A DNA stretch of 64,000 nucleotides from Haloimpatiens lingqiaonensis (GCF_044502415.1 NZ_CP172402.1); one strand, 5' to 3'. Positions 41,108 to 50,873 are shown, numbered from the stretch's first letter. The notes: a model not told the origin generated them from the sequence alone. Numbers and translations are program-made.

Positions 41108-43099
41108 TTGGATAAAAATATTGAAAAAATAAAAGAGTTAGTGCATGTACTAAATAAACATTCATATGAATATTATGTATTGGATAATCCAACCATATCC
41201 GATAAGGAATATGACGAAATTTATGACCAGCTGGTAAAACTTGAAAAAGAAACAGGCTTTATATTGCCCTATTCTCCAACTCAGAGAATAGGGGATGGTA
41301 TACTATCAGGATTTGAAAAGTATACCCATAGGGCTAAACTTTGGAGTTTAGATAAATCACAAAATATAAATGGCATAATTCAGTGGCATAATAGAAATAA
41401 AAAGGCTGTAGAAGAATATAATAGAACTCATGAAGATAAATTGCCGCAACTAAAATATATAGTTACAAAAAAATTCGATGGACTTACGGTAAATTTAACC
41501 TATGATGACAATGGAGTATTAGTTAAGGCAGCCACTAGAGGAACAGGAGCTGTAGGAGAAGATGTAACAGCTCAGGTAAAAACTATAAAATCCATACCTC
41601 TTAAGATAGATAATGACTCAGTGGTAGAAATACACGGTGAAGCTATAATGACAAAAGAGGCTTTCGAAGAATATAATAAAAATGCCCAGGTTCCTCTTAA
41701 AAATTTAAGAAATGGAGCTGCTGGTGCCCTTAGAAATTTAAACTTGAAAGAAACTTCTAAGAGAAATCTTTCAGCCTTTTTCTATGATGTAGGATACAAT
41801 GAAGGAAAGGCCTTTGAAACCTATAGTGAAATGATGAATTTTACAAAGACAATGGGACTTCCAGTAGATGACTACATAAGAGAATGTGAAACCATAGAGG
41901 ATATACAAAAGGAAATAGAATATATAGATAAAATCAGGGGAGAATTAAACTACGATATAGATGGAGTAGTTATAGCTATTGACCATATAAAAACTAGAGA
42001 AATACTAGGTTATACTGTAAAATTCCCTAAGTGGGCTATAGCATTTAAATTTGAAGCAGAGGAAGCTACTACTACTCTTTTGGATGTAGAATGGAATGTA
42101 GGTAGAAGTGGAAGGGTAAGTCCTACGGCAATATTGGAGCCAGTGGATATAGCAGGTGTAACTGTTAAAAGAGCTACATTAAACAATATGGATGACATAG
42201 AAAAAAAAGGTGTAAAAAAGGGCTGTAGGGTATTTTTAAGACGTTCTAATGATGTTATACCTGAAATAACTGGTGTAATAGAGGAGAGCTTAGAAGGAGC
42301 AGAAGACATAAAGCCGCCAGAAAAATGTCCTTATTGTGGTAGTGAAATTGTAAGAGATGGAGCACATTATTTTTGTGAAAATACCCTTTCTTGTAAGCCA
42401 CAATTAGTTAAAAGTATAGTTCATTTTGCTTCAAGAGAAGCTATGAATATAGAAGGATTTAGTGAAAAAACAGCAGAGCAACTTTTTGAAAATCTAAACA
42501 TTAAATCTATAAGCGATCTTTACAATGTAAAAAAAGAGGAACTGTTGACCTTAGAAAGATTTGGTGAGAAAAAAGCTCAAAATTTAATTGACGCAGTGGA
42601 AAAAAGTAAGGAACCAGATTTAGCTTCATTCATATACGCACTAGGAATACCTAATGTAGGTAAAAAGACAGCAACAGATTTGGCTAACAGATTTAAAAGC
42701 TTTGAAAATTTTAAGAATGCTTCCTTTGAAGAATTAATAGAAATTCAAGACATAGGCGAAACAGTAGCTAAATGTATTGTAGATTTCTTCAAGGACAATA
42801 TGATAAATAAAAGTGTGGATGAGCTGTTTACAGTAGGAATAACACCGCAATTTGAAGAAGTAAAAATAGAAGAAAATAATTTTAATAATAAAACTGTAGT
42901 AGTAACAGGAAGTCTTCAAAAATATAGCAGGACTGAAATAAAAAATAAATTGGAGAGTCTTGGAGCTAAGGTTTCTTCAAGTGTTAGTAAAAAAACAGAT
43001 TATGTTTTAGTTGGAGAAGCACCGGGATCTAAATATGAAAAGGCAGTAGAACTAGGGATTAAGATTATTACGGAAGAAGATTTTGAAAAATTAGTATAA
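41108..43099 (+). CDS. ligA: NAD-dependent DNA ligase
   Basis: Seals nicks in replication and repair. 663 residues from a TTG behind GAGGTGAG. N-terminal Ia domain (YEYYVLDNPTISDKEYDEIY), adenylation site lysine in VTKKFDGLTVNL, then OB fold (VGRSGRVSPTAILEPV), a zinc finger (CPYCG plus CENTLSC), helix-hairpin-helix repeats (LGIPNVGKKTATDLA), and a C-terminal BRCT domain (VVVTGSLQKYSRTEIKNKLE, through DYVLVGEAP). Second gene of pcrA-ligA, as in many Firmicutes. Compared with the usual KxDG motif, the lysine precedes FDG. Confidence 0.97.
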   Translation: MDKNIEKIKELVHVLNKHSYEYYVLDNPTISDKEYDEIYDQLVKLEKETGFILPYSPTQRIGDGILSGFEKYTHRAKLWSLDKSQNINGIIQWHNRNKKAVEEYNRTHEDKLPQLKYIVTKKFDGLTVNLTYDDNGVLVKAATRGTGAVGEDVTAQVKTIKSIPLKIDNDSVVEIHGEAIMTKEAFEEYNKNAQVPLKNLRNGAAGALRNLNLKETSKRNLSAFFYDVGYNEGKAFETYSEMMNFTKTMGLPVDDYIRECETIEDIQKEIEYIDKIRGELNYDIDGVVIAIDHIKTREILGYTVKFPKWAIAFKFEAEEATTTLLDVEWNVGRSGRVSPTAILEPVDIAGVTVKRATLNNMDDIEKKGVKKGCRVFLRRSNDVIPEITGVIEESLEGAEDIKPPEKCPYCGSEIVRDGAHYFCENTLSCKPQLVKSIVHFASREAMNIEGFSEKTAEQLFENLNIKSISDLYNVKKEELLTLERFGEKKAQNLIDAVEKSKEPDLASFIYALGIPNVGKKTATDLANRFKSFENFKNASFEELIEIQDIGETVAKCIVDFFKDNMINKSVDELFTVGITPQFEEVKIEENNFNNKTVVVTGSLQKYSRTEIKNKLESLGAKVSSSVSKKTDYVLVGEAPGSKYEKAVELGIKIITEEDFEKLV

Positions 43100-43361
43100 A
43101 GTCACTTAAAAACTCAAAAAAGTATAAAAAAGCGTAATATGAATAAATTACCTTATTTACAAAATGAAAATAAACGGTTATTATAAATTGGACAATATAG
43201 TTTCATATATAGTTTCATATATCTTAAAGCTAATTAATAACCCAAAACTTCAGCTTAAGTGGTGGAGAATCTATATTAAGTTAATTAATGAGTAAAATAT
43301 TTAATGTGGGTTTAGTATAATTTACTTTAATTAAAAGTAATGATGTAAGCGGAGGAAGAAA

Positions 43362-43631
43362 ATGAGGAAGGTAATTGATATTTTAGGGTGGATATGTGTT
43401 TTTGTAACAGTGGTAGTTCTTGTAATCACATTGTTGACAACATACCAATTTATTTACCTAAGACATTTTAATACTTACAGGATAATTCAATTGTGTATAT
43501 TTTTTACGGCAATTACGTGGTCTATTAAGATGTTCATTCAAAAGCCAGATCATTCCAATATAATTTATCCTTTATTGTACATGCTTTTGGCAATGGGAAC
43601 TATATTTTTTATATATGTTGGAGTGTATTAG
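43362..43631 (+). CDS. Small integral membrane protein, unknown
   Basis: 89 residues, ATG behind AGCGGAGGA. Three hydrophobic stretches: ILGWICVFVTVVVLVITLL, IIQLCIFFTAITWSIKMFI and IYPLLYMLLAMGTIFFIYVGVY. No family recognised. It lies between ligA and gatC with repeat DNA after it. Confidence 0.7.
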   Translation: MRKVIDILGWICVFVTVVVLVITLLTTYQFIYLRHFNTYRIIQLCIFFTAITWSIKMFIQKPDHSNIIYPLLYMLLAMGTIFFIYVGVY

Positions 43632-43860
43632 TAGTTAATAAGTAATAAGTAATAATTAATAGGTAACAAGTAAGAACTTTTGGAAGAATTCAGCAAGGCT
43701 GAATTCTTAGCACAACTAATATTAACTGATATTAATTATTCACAAATTAATTATAAAAAAACTCTTTGAGTTTTATCATTAACTCTTACTTTTTACTTCT
43801 TACTTATATGCAATTTTATCCCTAGTCTCGTTGTGTATAAATTGCTAGTTTTATCTAAGA
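43632..43860. repeat. Repeat-rich intergenic stretch with imperfect inverted repeats
   Basis: Contains AATAAGTAATAAGTAATAAT and related AAGTAA-type tandem repeats. It also holds a segment (43738-43805, ATTCACAAATTAATTAT, a CTC-TTT-GAG terminator hairpin, then TTACTTTTTACTTCTTACTT) that matches 47799-47860. The AAGTAA-rich left part is complementary to the TTACTT-rich right part, so the stretch can fold back on itself. No gene here or in 43861-44020. Confidence 0.65.
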
Positions 43861-44033
43861 TTAAACTAGTGATGTATACTTAAAGGCTGGGGATTTTGTT
43901 TATTTTACAAACTATAATTATCATAGAATTTTTGTAGTAAAATAGAAATGTCATGTAGATTAAATTTAGCAGATAAAATTTAAATAATAAGTAGATTAAT
44001 TATAATTAATACAAAAAAGAAATGAGGGATAAT

Positions 44034-44324
44034 GTGTCAGTTTCAAAAGAAGATGTTGAATATATAGCTAAGCTCTCAAGATTAAGTTTCAATGAAGAGG
44101 AAAAAGAGTCTCTTATAAATGATTTAAATAATATTTTAAATTATATGAAACAGTTAAATGAATTAAATACAGATGCTGTAGATATAGTGGTAAATCCTTA
44201 CTATATGGAAAATAAATTTAGGGAGGATCAGGTTGTGGAATCTATGGAGCTTGAGAAGGTTTTGGAAAATGCGCCAGAAAAGCTAGGGGAATATGTAGTG
44301 GTTCCAAAGATAATGGAAGAATAA
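44034..44324 (+). CDS. gatC: Asp-tRNA(Asn)/Glu-tRNA(Gln) amidotransferase subunit C
   Basis: 96 residues from the GTG at 44034 (MSVSKEDVEYIAKLSRLSF), with GAGGG upstream; the ATG at 44022 has no ribosome site. A linker subunit that wraps GatA and GatB. The N-terminal helix VEYIAKLSRLSFNEEEKESL is the conserved family start, and the C-terminal half ends EKLGEYVVVPKIMEE, as expected. First gene of gatCAB; needed to make Gln-tRNA (and Asn-tRNA if AsnRS is missing) by transamidation. Confidence 0.95.
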   Translation: MSVSKEDVEYIAKLSRLSFNEEEKESLINDLNNILNYMKQLNELNTDAVDIVVNPYYMENKFREDQVVESMELEKVLENAPEKLGEYVVVPKIMEE

Positions 44325-44346
44325 TTTTAAACAAAGGAGGGGAAAA

Positions 44347-45801
44347 ATGGAACTGTATAGGTTAAAAGCCCATGAAATAAAAAAATTAATTGAAGATAAA
44401 GAAGTGAAGGCTGAAGAGGTTACAACTGCTTTTTTAAATAGAATAGATAAAGTAGATGAAAAAATAGGAGCGTATCTTTATGTAGCTAGAGAAGAAGCTT
44501 TAAAAAGTGCCAAGGAAGTAGATGAAAAGATAGCTATGGGAGAAGACCTAGGACAATTAGCAGGTATACCTATAGCGGTAAAAGATAATATAAGTGTAAG
44601 GGGGATGCAAAACACGTGTGCTTCTAAAATGCTAGAAGGATATGTGTCGCCTTATGATGCTTTTGTAACAGAAAAATTAAAGAAAAATAACGCTATAATA
44701 TTAGGAAAAACAAATATGGATGAATTTGCTATGGGATCTTCTAATGAAAATAGTGCATTTAAAATTGTTAGAAATCCATGGGACTTAACTAAAGTTCCAG
44801 GGGGATCCTCTGGTGGTTCAGCAGCCTCAGTAGCAGCCTGTGAAGCAGCTCTTTCTCTTGGAACAGAAACAGGAGGATCAGTAAGACAACCAGCTTCATT
44901 TTGTGGAATAGTTGGCTTAAAACCAACCTATGGAAGAATTTCAAGAAATGGAGTAGTAGCCTTTGCCTCTACTCTTGATCAAGTAGGAACCTTTGGAAGA
45001 GACGTTAAGGACTGTGCACTTTTAACAGGAACTATAGCAGGAATTGATAAAGGTGATTTTACTACTGTAGATGAAGTGGTACCAGACTACACAAAATTCC
45101 TTACAAAGGATGTAAAAGGAACTAGAATAGGAGTGCCTACAGAGTTTCTTCAAGGACTAGATAATAAAATAAGAGCAAAAATAGAAGAAGCTATAGAAGT
45201 ATTAAAAGAAAATGGAGCTATAGTTGAGGAAATTTCACTTCCATTAGCTAAATATTCCTTAGCAGATTATTATATTATAGCCTGTGCAGAAGCTTCATCA
45301 AATCTAGCTAGATTTGATGGCATTAGATATGGACACAGGGCTAAGGACTTTAAAGATTCTGTGGATATATACTTTAAATCTAGAACAGAAGGTTTTGGAG
45401 AAGAAGTAAAGAGAAGAATAATGCTTGGAACATATGTGCTTTCAGCAGGATACTACGATGCATACTACAAAAGGGCATTAAAAGTAAGAAAGCTTATAAA
45501 AGAAGAATTTGATAAAGTATTTAAAAACTACCATGTAATAATAACACCAACATCACCTACTACAGCATTTAAAATAGGTGAAAAAACAAAGGATGTACTT
45601 TCAATGTACTTATCGGATATATACACAGTGCCTGCTAATGTGGCAGGAATACCATCAATATCTGTACCTTGTGGAATGGTGGATGGTATGCCAGTGGGAA
45701 TGCAGATTATGGGAAATTACTTTCAAGAAGGTAAATTATTCAATTTAGCATATAGCTATGAACAGTCAACAAACTATCATAAGGAAATGCCAAGGTTATA
45801 A
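44347..45801 (+). CDS. gatA: Glutamyl-tRNA(Gln) amidotransferase subunit A
   Basis: 484 residues. An amidase-signature enzyme that releases ammonia from glutamine: catalytic Lys in GIPIAVKDNIS, cis-Ser in GGSSGGSAAS, nucleophile Ser in TETGGSVRQPASF. YGRISRNGVVAFASTLDQVG is the conserved post-signature segment. ATG behind AAAGGAGGGG. It follows gatC by 22 nt and is 6 nt before gatB; a single operon. Confidence 0.98.
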   Translation: MELYRLKAHEIKKLIEDKEVKAEEVTTAFLNRIDKVDEKIGAYLYVAREEALKSAKEVDEKIAMGEDLGQLAGIPIAVKDNISVRGMQNTCASKMLEGYVSPYDAFVTEKLKKNNAIILGKTNMDEFAMGSSNENSAFKIVRNPWDLTKVPGGSSGGSAASVAACEAALSLGTETGGSVRQPASFCGIVGLKPTYGRISRNGVVAFASTLDQVGTFGRDVKDCALLTGTIAGIDKGDFTTVDEVVPDYTKFLTKDVKGTRIGVPTEFLQGLDNKIRAKIEEAIEVLKENGAIVEEISLPLAKYSLADYYIIACAEASSNLARFDGIRYGHRAKDFKDSVDIYFKSRTEGFGEEVKRRIMLGTYVLSAGYYDAYYKRALKVRKLIKEEFDKVFKNYHVIITPTSPTTAFKIGEKTKDVLSMYLSDIYTVPANVAGIPSISVPCGMVDGMPVGMQIMGNYFQEGKLFNLAYSYEQSTNYHKEMPRL

Positions 45802-45807
45802 AGGAAG

Positions 45808-47244
45808 GTGAAAAACATGGAGTTTGAAGCGGTTATTGGACTAGAAGTTCATGTGGAACTTGCAACAAATACGAAAATATACTGTGGTTGTACTACAGAA
45901 TTCGGAGGAAAACCTAATACGCATGTTTGCCCTATATGTATGGGGCTTCCAGGTTCACTTCCTCAGCTTAATAAAAAAGTAGTAGAATACGCCATGAAGG
46001 CGGGAATTGCATTAAACTGTTCTATAAATAAAATAAATAGAATGGATAGAAAAAACTACTTTTATCCAGACTGCCCTAAAAATTATCAAATAACACAAGA
46101 TGAAATTCCTCTATGCTACCATGGATATATAGACATAGAATTAGACAATGGAGATAAAAAAAGAATAGAATTAGACAGAATTCATATAGAAGAAGACGCA
46201 GGAAAGCTTATACATACAGATGCGGGAACACTTGTGGACTACAATAGAGCTGGAGTGCCACTGGCTGAAATAGTTTCAAAGCCAGATTTAAGAAGTCCTA
46301 GGGAAGCTGTATTATATCTTGAAAAATTAAAGAGTATTTTACAAGCTATAGGTGTATCTGATTGTAAAATGGAGCAGGGTTCTTTAAGATGTGATGCCAA
46401 CATATCTGTAAGGGAAAAAGGCACAGAAAAGCTCGGGGTAAGAACAGAGATAAAGAACATGAACTCTTTTAAGGCTTTAGAAAAAGCCTTAAATTATGAA
46501 TTTGAAAGACAAACAAATGCAATTGAAAAGGGAGAAAAGCTTGAAGTAGAAACAAGAAGATGGAATGAAACTAAAGGCATAACAGAGGTTATGAGAAGTA
46601 AAGAAAATGCTAACGACTATAGATATTTCCCAGAAGGAGATTTAGTTACGATAAATATAGATGATAGTTGGATAGAAAAAGTTAAATCTGAAATACCAGA
46701 ACTTCCTCATGAAAAAGTGGAGAGATTTTTAGAACAATATGAAATACCTAAATATGATGTAGATGTAATAGTTTTATCCATGAATATGGGTGATTTCTTT
46801 GAGGAAGCGGCAAAGGAGAGCGGCGATGCTAAAGCTGCATCCAACTGGATAATGGGTGATATATCAAGACTTATTAATGAAGATTTTTTACAGACCACTG
46901 ATCTGAAGTTTAATCCAAAACAATTAGGGGAACTTATAAAACTTATAAACGCTAAAACTATATCTAAAGCCATAGGAAAAACAGTATTAGAGGAAATGTA
47001 CAAAACAGGAAAAAATCCTAAAGAAATAGTAGAAGAAAAGGGATTAGTTCAAAATAGTGACCAGGGAGCTATTTTAGAAATAGTTAAACAGGTTTTAAAA
47101 GACAATCCTAAGTCCATAGAAGATTACAAGAAGGGTAAAACTAAGGTTACTGGATTCTTAGTTGGTCAAGTTATGAAAGCCTCAAGAGGAAAGGCAAACC
47201 CTGAAATGGTTAATAAATTAGTGAAGGAAGAAATTAAGAAATGA
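45808..47244 (+). CDS. gatB: Asp/Glu-tRNA amidotransferase subunit B
   Basis: 478 residues (the ATG at 45808 or the one at 45817 just after it, both after AAGGAAGGTGAAA). The kinase-like cradle that activates and transamidates Glu-tRNA(Gln). The opening EAVIGLEVHVELATNTKIYC carries GxExHxxL; the family signature NRMDRKNYFYPDCPKNYQITQ is present, as are LDRIHIEEDAGKL and zinc-cysteine pairs near YCGC and HVCPICMGLPG. The C-terminal YqeY-like tail ends VTGFLVGQVMKASRGKANPE. Last gene of gatCAB. Confidence 0.98.
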   Translation: MKNMEFEAVIGLEVHVELATNTKIYCGCTTEFGGKPNTHVCPICMGLPGSLPQLNKKVVEYAMKAGIALNCSINKINRMDRKNYFYPDCPKNYQITQDEIPLCYHGYIDIELDNGDKKRIELDRIHIEEDAGKLIHTDAGTLVDYNRAGVPLAEIVSKPDLRSPREAVLYLEKLKSILQAIGVSDCKMEQGSLRCDANISVREKGTEKLGVRTEIKNMNSFKALEKALNYEFERQTNAIEKGEKLEVETRRWNETKGITEVMRSKENANDYRYFPEGDLVTINIDDSWIEKVKSEIPELPHEKVERFLEQYEIPKYDVDVIVLSMNMGDFFEEAAKESGDAKAASNWIMGDISRLINEDFLQTTDLKFNPKQLGELIKLINAKTISKAIGKTVLEEMYKTGKNPKEIVEEKGLVQNSDQGAILEIVKQVLKDNPKSIEDYKKGKTKVTGFLVGQVMKASRGKANPEMVNKLVKEEIKK

Positions 47245-47255
47245 TATAGTGTCAA

Positions 47256-47440
47256 AAGGTATAACTGATTCATTAAATGAAGTGGTTATACTTTTTCTTT
47301 TAAGGGCCTAAAAAATCTTTTATTGGCGGTAGCCAGCGAGAATATAGAAATATTAAATATCAAATATTAAATATCAAATATTAAATATCAAATATCAAAT
47401 ATCAAATATCAAATATCAATTAATGTTGAAATTCCTATGG
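47256..47440 (+). repeat. Modular dispersed repeat, copy B, with a 10-unit 7-mer array
   Basis: AAAGGTATAACT hairpin (as at 29230), CTTTTATTGGCGGTAGCCAG, then 47348-47417 with ten AAATATY heptamers (three of the first five are AAATATT), then CAATTAAT. The same order of modules as 27720-27800. The hairpin sits 11 nt after the gatB stop and may terminate gatCAB. Confidence 0.85.
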
Positions 47441-48082
47441 AATTTCTTAAATTAGAATTTGTGGGGGAAGTAAGAATTAAGTAAGAGGTAGAAAGTAAGA
47501 AGTAAGAGTTAAGGGAGATTTTCCTCCACTGCGTTACGGAAAATCTTTATTAAATAAAATGTAATATTAAAACAAGCTATAAGGTAAAAAGTAAGAAGTT
47601 GAGCACTTAAAAAGTTCTTTTGGCGTAGCCCGCTGATTTATAATAAAATACTTATTATATAAAGTGGTTGGATAATCTACTTTTAGTTAAAGCTTAAAAT
47701 AAAAATGCAATTTGAAATTATCTATTAAGGTTATTAATGTTTTATGGGGTAAGTGAAAGCATAGCTATTTTTACCACAACTATTATCTTTTACTTATTCA
47801 CAAATTAATTATAAAAAACTCCTTGAGTTTTACCTCTTACCTACTTCTTACCTTTTCTCTCCTACAAATTAAGATTTTCTGAATAAAATGAAGAAAATCC
47901 ACATTAATTGATATTTGATATTTGATATTTATTATTTATATATTTAGCCTGGATATGGTCAATAAAAGATTTAATTTAAGCCCAAAAGATAGCTAACACA
48001 ATTTCACAACGTGAAATTACGTTAGCTATCTTTTTTACATTCTAAAATTTTCCTAATGCAATGAAGAAAAATTATCCTTATA
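47441..48082. repeat. Repeat cluster: AAGTAA-type, IS-tail-like and modular copy C (inverted)
   Basis: No gene. 47461-47520 has GTAAGAAGTAAGAGTTAAGG-like tandem elements; 47603-47648 matches 3681-3728; 47690-47785 is a weak relative of the IS tail (5120); 47799-47860 matches 43738-43805. 47880-48082 is modular repeat copy C, the near-identical inverse of 27611-27835, with three 7-mer units and the AATTTCAC hairpin at 47989-48036. That hairpin has T-runs both ways and can terminate the minus-strand gene ending at 48093. Confidence 0.8.
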
Positions 48083-48092
48083 AAATAAAAAT

Positions 48093-49487
48093 CTAATCTT
48101 CATTATCTTTTACAAATTTGTGGATGTAAAGGAGCATAAAGAATATACACATATTTGTTTCACTATAAAAAGAAACTTTCTTTTGCTTAAAACATTCTTT
48201 CTTTTTATTAAAATCTATGTTTTTAACAAAAATAGGAGCATATTGAGTATTTTCTGGCGTTGATATATTTGGCATTATAAAATATTGTTCTTCTAATAAA
48301 TCTTCAGATTTAAGTGAGAAATTTTTATATCTCTCCACATCATCTAAATTTGGAGCTTCAGGCCAGCTCAAAATCACACCAGAGTTCACTAATTGATACT
48401 TAAATATATTATAAAGCATAGCTTGATAATCTTTAGAATCTTTTAGTGTACACTGTATTAATAGACACATTAAATATAAGACGATGTCAAAGGATGAGAA
48501 GGAAATCTTTTTATCATCTGATGAATAATAAAATATACCTAAATTTTCATCATATAATTTTATTAAATCACTAAATATCCTGTCACTTAACTCTTGGAAT
48601 TTTATAACAGGCATAAAACCATTTATAAAAGTTAAATTTATAAACAAAAGGGATTTATCTTCTATAGGTTTTTTCAGTTCTTCAAAAGTTGTATTTTGAT
48701 ATTTGTTTACTAGTAGATCACATACGTCTAAAAGCAGTAGCTTAGCATTTTCATCCTTAGAATAGTTATAAAATGCATTTAAGCCAAAACAAATCTTATT
48801 TAATTCTTCTAGGGATAGAGTATATAAATCCTCCTTAAAATCTAGAAACATGTTTAGTATGTCCAGTGAAAATTTCTTAAAATCCTCACTGTACTTATCG
48901 CCATAACAGGAGTATTTATAATATGCAGCCATGAACAAGGCCTGGTCTGAAAACTTGAATTTTTTATTTTTATCCTCAAAAACTATATTTTCAGAAAAGG
49001 TTTCTGTAGTATCCAGTTTATCTACAAAAACTCCTTCTGCATTTCTAAGATAGGAGGCATAAAATAAAAGTTGGTTTTTACACATAGACATATACAATTT
49101 ATAATACATGTATTTGTCTTTACATATAGTTTCAAAAGAATTGTAGTAATCTAGTAATTCAAGAAGAGCTAGAGTCATAAATGCGTTAGAAGTTGAATTT
49201 ACTTCTTTTTTAAATTTTTCTCCATTCCAAACTAAGTTGCCATATTCATCTATTAACTTAGAATCTGCTTTTTTATATAAGCATAATAGTGGAGAAAATT
49301 CTTTAATTATGTTAATATCGTTATTAGAAAAAGAGTTGTCCTTTAAATCTTCTAAAGGAATTGCAATTCCACATTTTGAATTTAAAACTATATGTTTTAA
49401 TGATTCCTTAGAAAGGTGAAATAGTTCACTTAATATACTATCTTTATTAATACTGCTTATCCTTAAAAAAGGACCAATATATTTCAA
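48093..49487 (-). CDS. Hypothetical protein, mostly helical, 464 residues
   Basis: Starts MKYIGPFLRISSINKDSILS and ends in MCIFFMLLYIHKFVKDNED. No signal peptide, TM segment or catalytic motif is clear. Repeated helix-like segments (ALLELLDYYNSFETICKDK, ALFMAAYYKYSCYGDKY, ELNKICFGLNAFYNYSKDEN, VLYLMCLLIQCTLKD) suggest an alpha-helical or alpha/alpha toroid-like protein. I do not recognise the family. The start is uncertain: no strong ribosome site is obvious before the ATG at 49487. It is divergent from the rdgB gene and its 3' end abuts the repeat cluster. Confidence 0.7.
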   Translation of the reverse strand: MKYIGPFLRISSINKDSILSELFHLSKESLKHIVLNSKCGIAIPLEDLKDNSFSNNDINIIKEFSPLLCLYKKADSKLIDEYGNLVWNGEKFKKEVNSTSNAFMTLALLELLDYYNSFETICKDKYMYYKLYMSMCKNQLLFYASYLRNAEGVFVDKLDTTETFSENIVFEDKNKKFKFSDQALFMAAYYKYSCYGDKYSEDFKKFSLDILNMFLDFKEDLYTLSLEELNKICFGLNAFYNYSKDENAKLLLLDVCDLLVNKYQNTTFEELKKPIEDKSLLFINLTFINGFMPVIKFQELSDRIFSDLIKLYDENLGIFYYSSDDKKISFSSFDIVLYLMCLLIQCTLKDSKDYQAMLYNIFKYQLVNSGVILSWPEAPNLDDVERYKNFSLKSEDLLEEQYFIMPNISTPENTQYAPIFVKNIDFNKKKECFKQKKVSFYSETNMCIFFMLLYIHKFVKDNED

Positions 49488-49597
49488 AATATATACACCA
49501 CCTAAAATTAATCCTTATAAGAATATATGTGAGTTGGGGTTAAATATTGCTTGTCTATAGAAAAAAGATTAAATAAATTTAAGGAGTGAGGTACGAA

Positions 49598-50200
49598 GTG
49601 AAAAAATTGGTAGTAGCTAGTAATAATGAACATAAAATAGAAGAAATAAAAAACATACTTTCTAAATTTGATTTAGAGGTTTTATCCTTAAAAGAAGTGG
49701 GAATAAATATAGATATAGAAGAAACAGGCACTACATTTATGGAGAATGCTTATATTAAAGCAAGTGAAATATATAAAATAGTAGAAGATGCTATGGTTTT
49801 AGCTGATGATTCAGGATTAATGGTAGATGCATTAGGTGGAGCTCCAGGGGTGTATTCAGCACGTTTTGCTGGGGAACATGGAAACTACAAGAAAAACAAT
49901 GAAAAACTTTTAGAGATGTTAAAGGGTATAAGTTATGAAGATAGAAAAGCAAAATTTGTGTGTGCAATGGTTTTAATATTAGATGAGGAAAGAACTATAA
50001 AAGTTCAAGGCGAGGTAAAGGGCGTTATAATAGATAAAGAGTCAGGAGAAAATGGATTTGGCTATGACCCATTATTTTATGTTCCAGAGTATAATATGAC
50101 TTTTGCTCAAATGGACGGAGGGATAAAGAATAAAATAAGTCATAGAGCTAATGCTCTAAGAGCACTTGAAGATAGCGTAAGAAGTATAATGGAGGAGTAA
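49598..50200 (+). CDS. rdgB: XTP/dITP diphosphatase (RdgB/HAM1)
   Basis: Cleans non-canonical purine nucleotides (dITP, XTP) from the pool. 200 residues from the GTG at 49598 (GAGGT five bases upstream); the GTG at 49586 touches the ribosome site. The start LVVASNNEHKIEEIKNIL carries the conserved SNN-HK; TFMENAYIKA, ADDSGLMVDALGGAPGVYSARFAG and GFGYDPLFYVPEY are the family blocks. The ending KISHRANALRAL is standard. The phosphodiesterase gene follows after 2 nt; an operon. Confidence 0.95.
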   Translation: MKKLVVASNNEHKIEEIKNILSKFDLEVLSLKEVGINIDIEETGTTFMENAYIKASEIYKIVEDAMVLADDSGLMVDALGGAPGVYSARFAGEHGNYKKNNEKLLEMLKGISYEDRKAKFVCAMVLILDEERTIKVQGEVKGVIIDKESGENGFGYDPLFYVPEYNMTFAQMDGGIKNKISHRANALRALEDSVRSIMEE

Positions 50201-50202
50201 AG

Positions 50203-50676
50203 GTGAGAATAGGCATTATAAGTGATACTCATAGAGATTTAACTTGTATAAGTAAATTAGAGGATGTATTTAAAGAAATTGATATGATAATACATTTAGG
50301 TGACAATGTCAGAGATGTGGAAGAATTGTCTAGTCATTTTAAATGTCCTTTCATAAATGTAAAAGGAAATTGTGATTTTACGAATAAAGTGCCTGATGAA
50401 ATAGTAGAAGAAATAGGTGGCAAAAGGTTTCTCATAACCCACGGACATAAATATGATGTTAAATGGGGAATAGATAGATTAAGATATAGAGCATTGGAAT
50501 TACAAGCAGACATAGTTCTATTTGGACATACTCATTGTTCCATGAATCAATACATAGATAATACTTGGTACGTAAATCCAGGAAGCCCATCTTTGCCTAG
50601 GGATTCCAGTAAAACTGTAGGTATTATAAGGATTGAGGGAGAACAGGTAGATGTATCCATAATGGGAATAAACTAA
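50203..50676 (+). CDS. YfcE/MJ0936-type metallophosphodiesterase
   Basis: 157 residues from a GTG two bases after rdgB (ribosome site inside the rdgB end, GGAGGAG). Metal ligands: D8 and H10 in ISDTH, GDNVRD, GNCD, then THGH and GHTHC. A small calcineurin-like phosphoesterase that acts on simple phosphodiesters; the physiological substrate is unknown. The rdgB-yfcE pair is common in clostridia. Confidence 0.92.
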   Translation: MRIGIISDTHRDLTCISKLEDVFKEIDMIIHLGDNVRDVEELSSHFKCPFINVKGNCDFTNKVPDEIVEEIGGKRFLITHGHKYDVKWGIDRLRYRALELQADIVLFGHTHCSMNQYIDNTWYVNPGSPSLPRDSSKTVGIIRIEGEQVDVSIMGIN

Positions 50677-50704
50677 AAAACGCAAAAAAAATTATAAAAA
50701 GGTA

Positions 50705-50733
50705 TTGACGAAATAGACAGTATAGTGTAGAAT
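50705..50733 (+). promoter_or_regulatory. Promoter of the tRNA operon
   Basis: TTGACG (50705-50710), 17-nt spacer, TAGAAT (50728-50733). The first tRNA starts 65 nt downstream, with no terminator between. This probably serves the whole 22-gene array. Confidence 0.75.
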
Positions 50734-50797
50734 AATCATTGTCGTCGGGAACAAAACATCTGAAAAGAACAAGATGAAGTTCGCGGGACAGTGATTC

Positions 50798-50873
50798 CGG
50801 GGTGTGGCGCAGATGGGAGCGCGCGTGGTTTGGGACCATGAGGTCGCAGGTTCAATCCCTGTCACCCCGACCA
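50798..50873 (+). tRNA. tRNA-Pro(UGG), copy 1
   Basis: CGGGGTG acceptor pairs with CACCCCG; anticodon loop TTTGGGA gives UGG; encoded ACCA end. Confidence 0.97.

Noticed and set aside
43861..44033. T-box or other riboswitch before gatCAB
   Set aside because: No T-box core sequence or paired aptamer-like elements; only AT-rich leader.
47348..47417. AAATATC tandem array as a possible CRISPR
   Set aside because: Units are 7 nt and contiguous, with no spacers; it is a simple tandem repeat. The CTAGTAC array at 29287 was rejected for the same reason.
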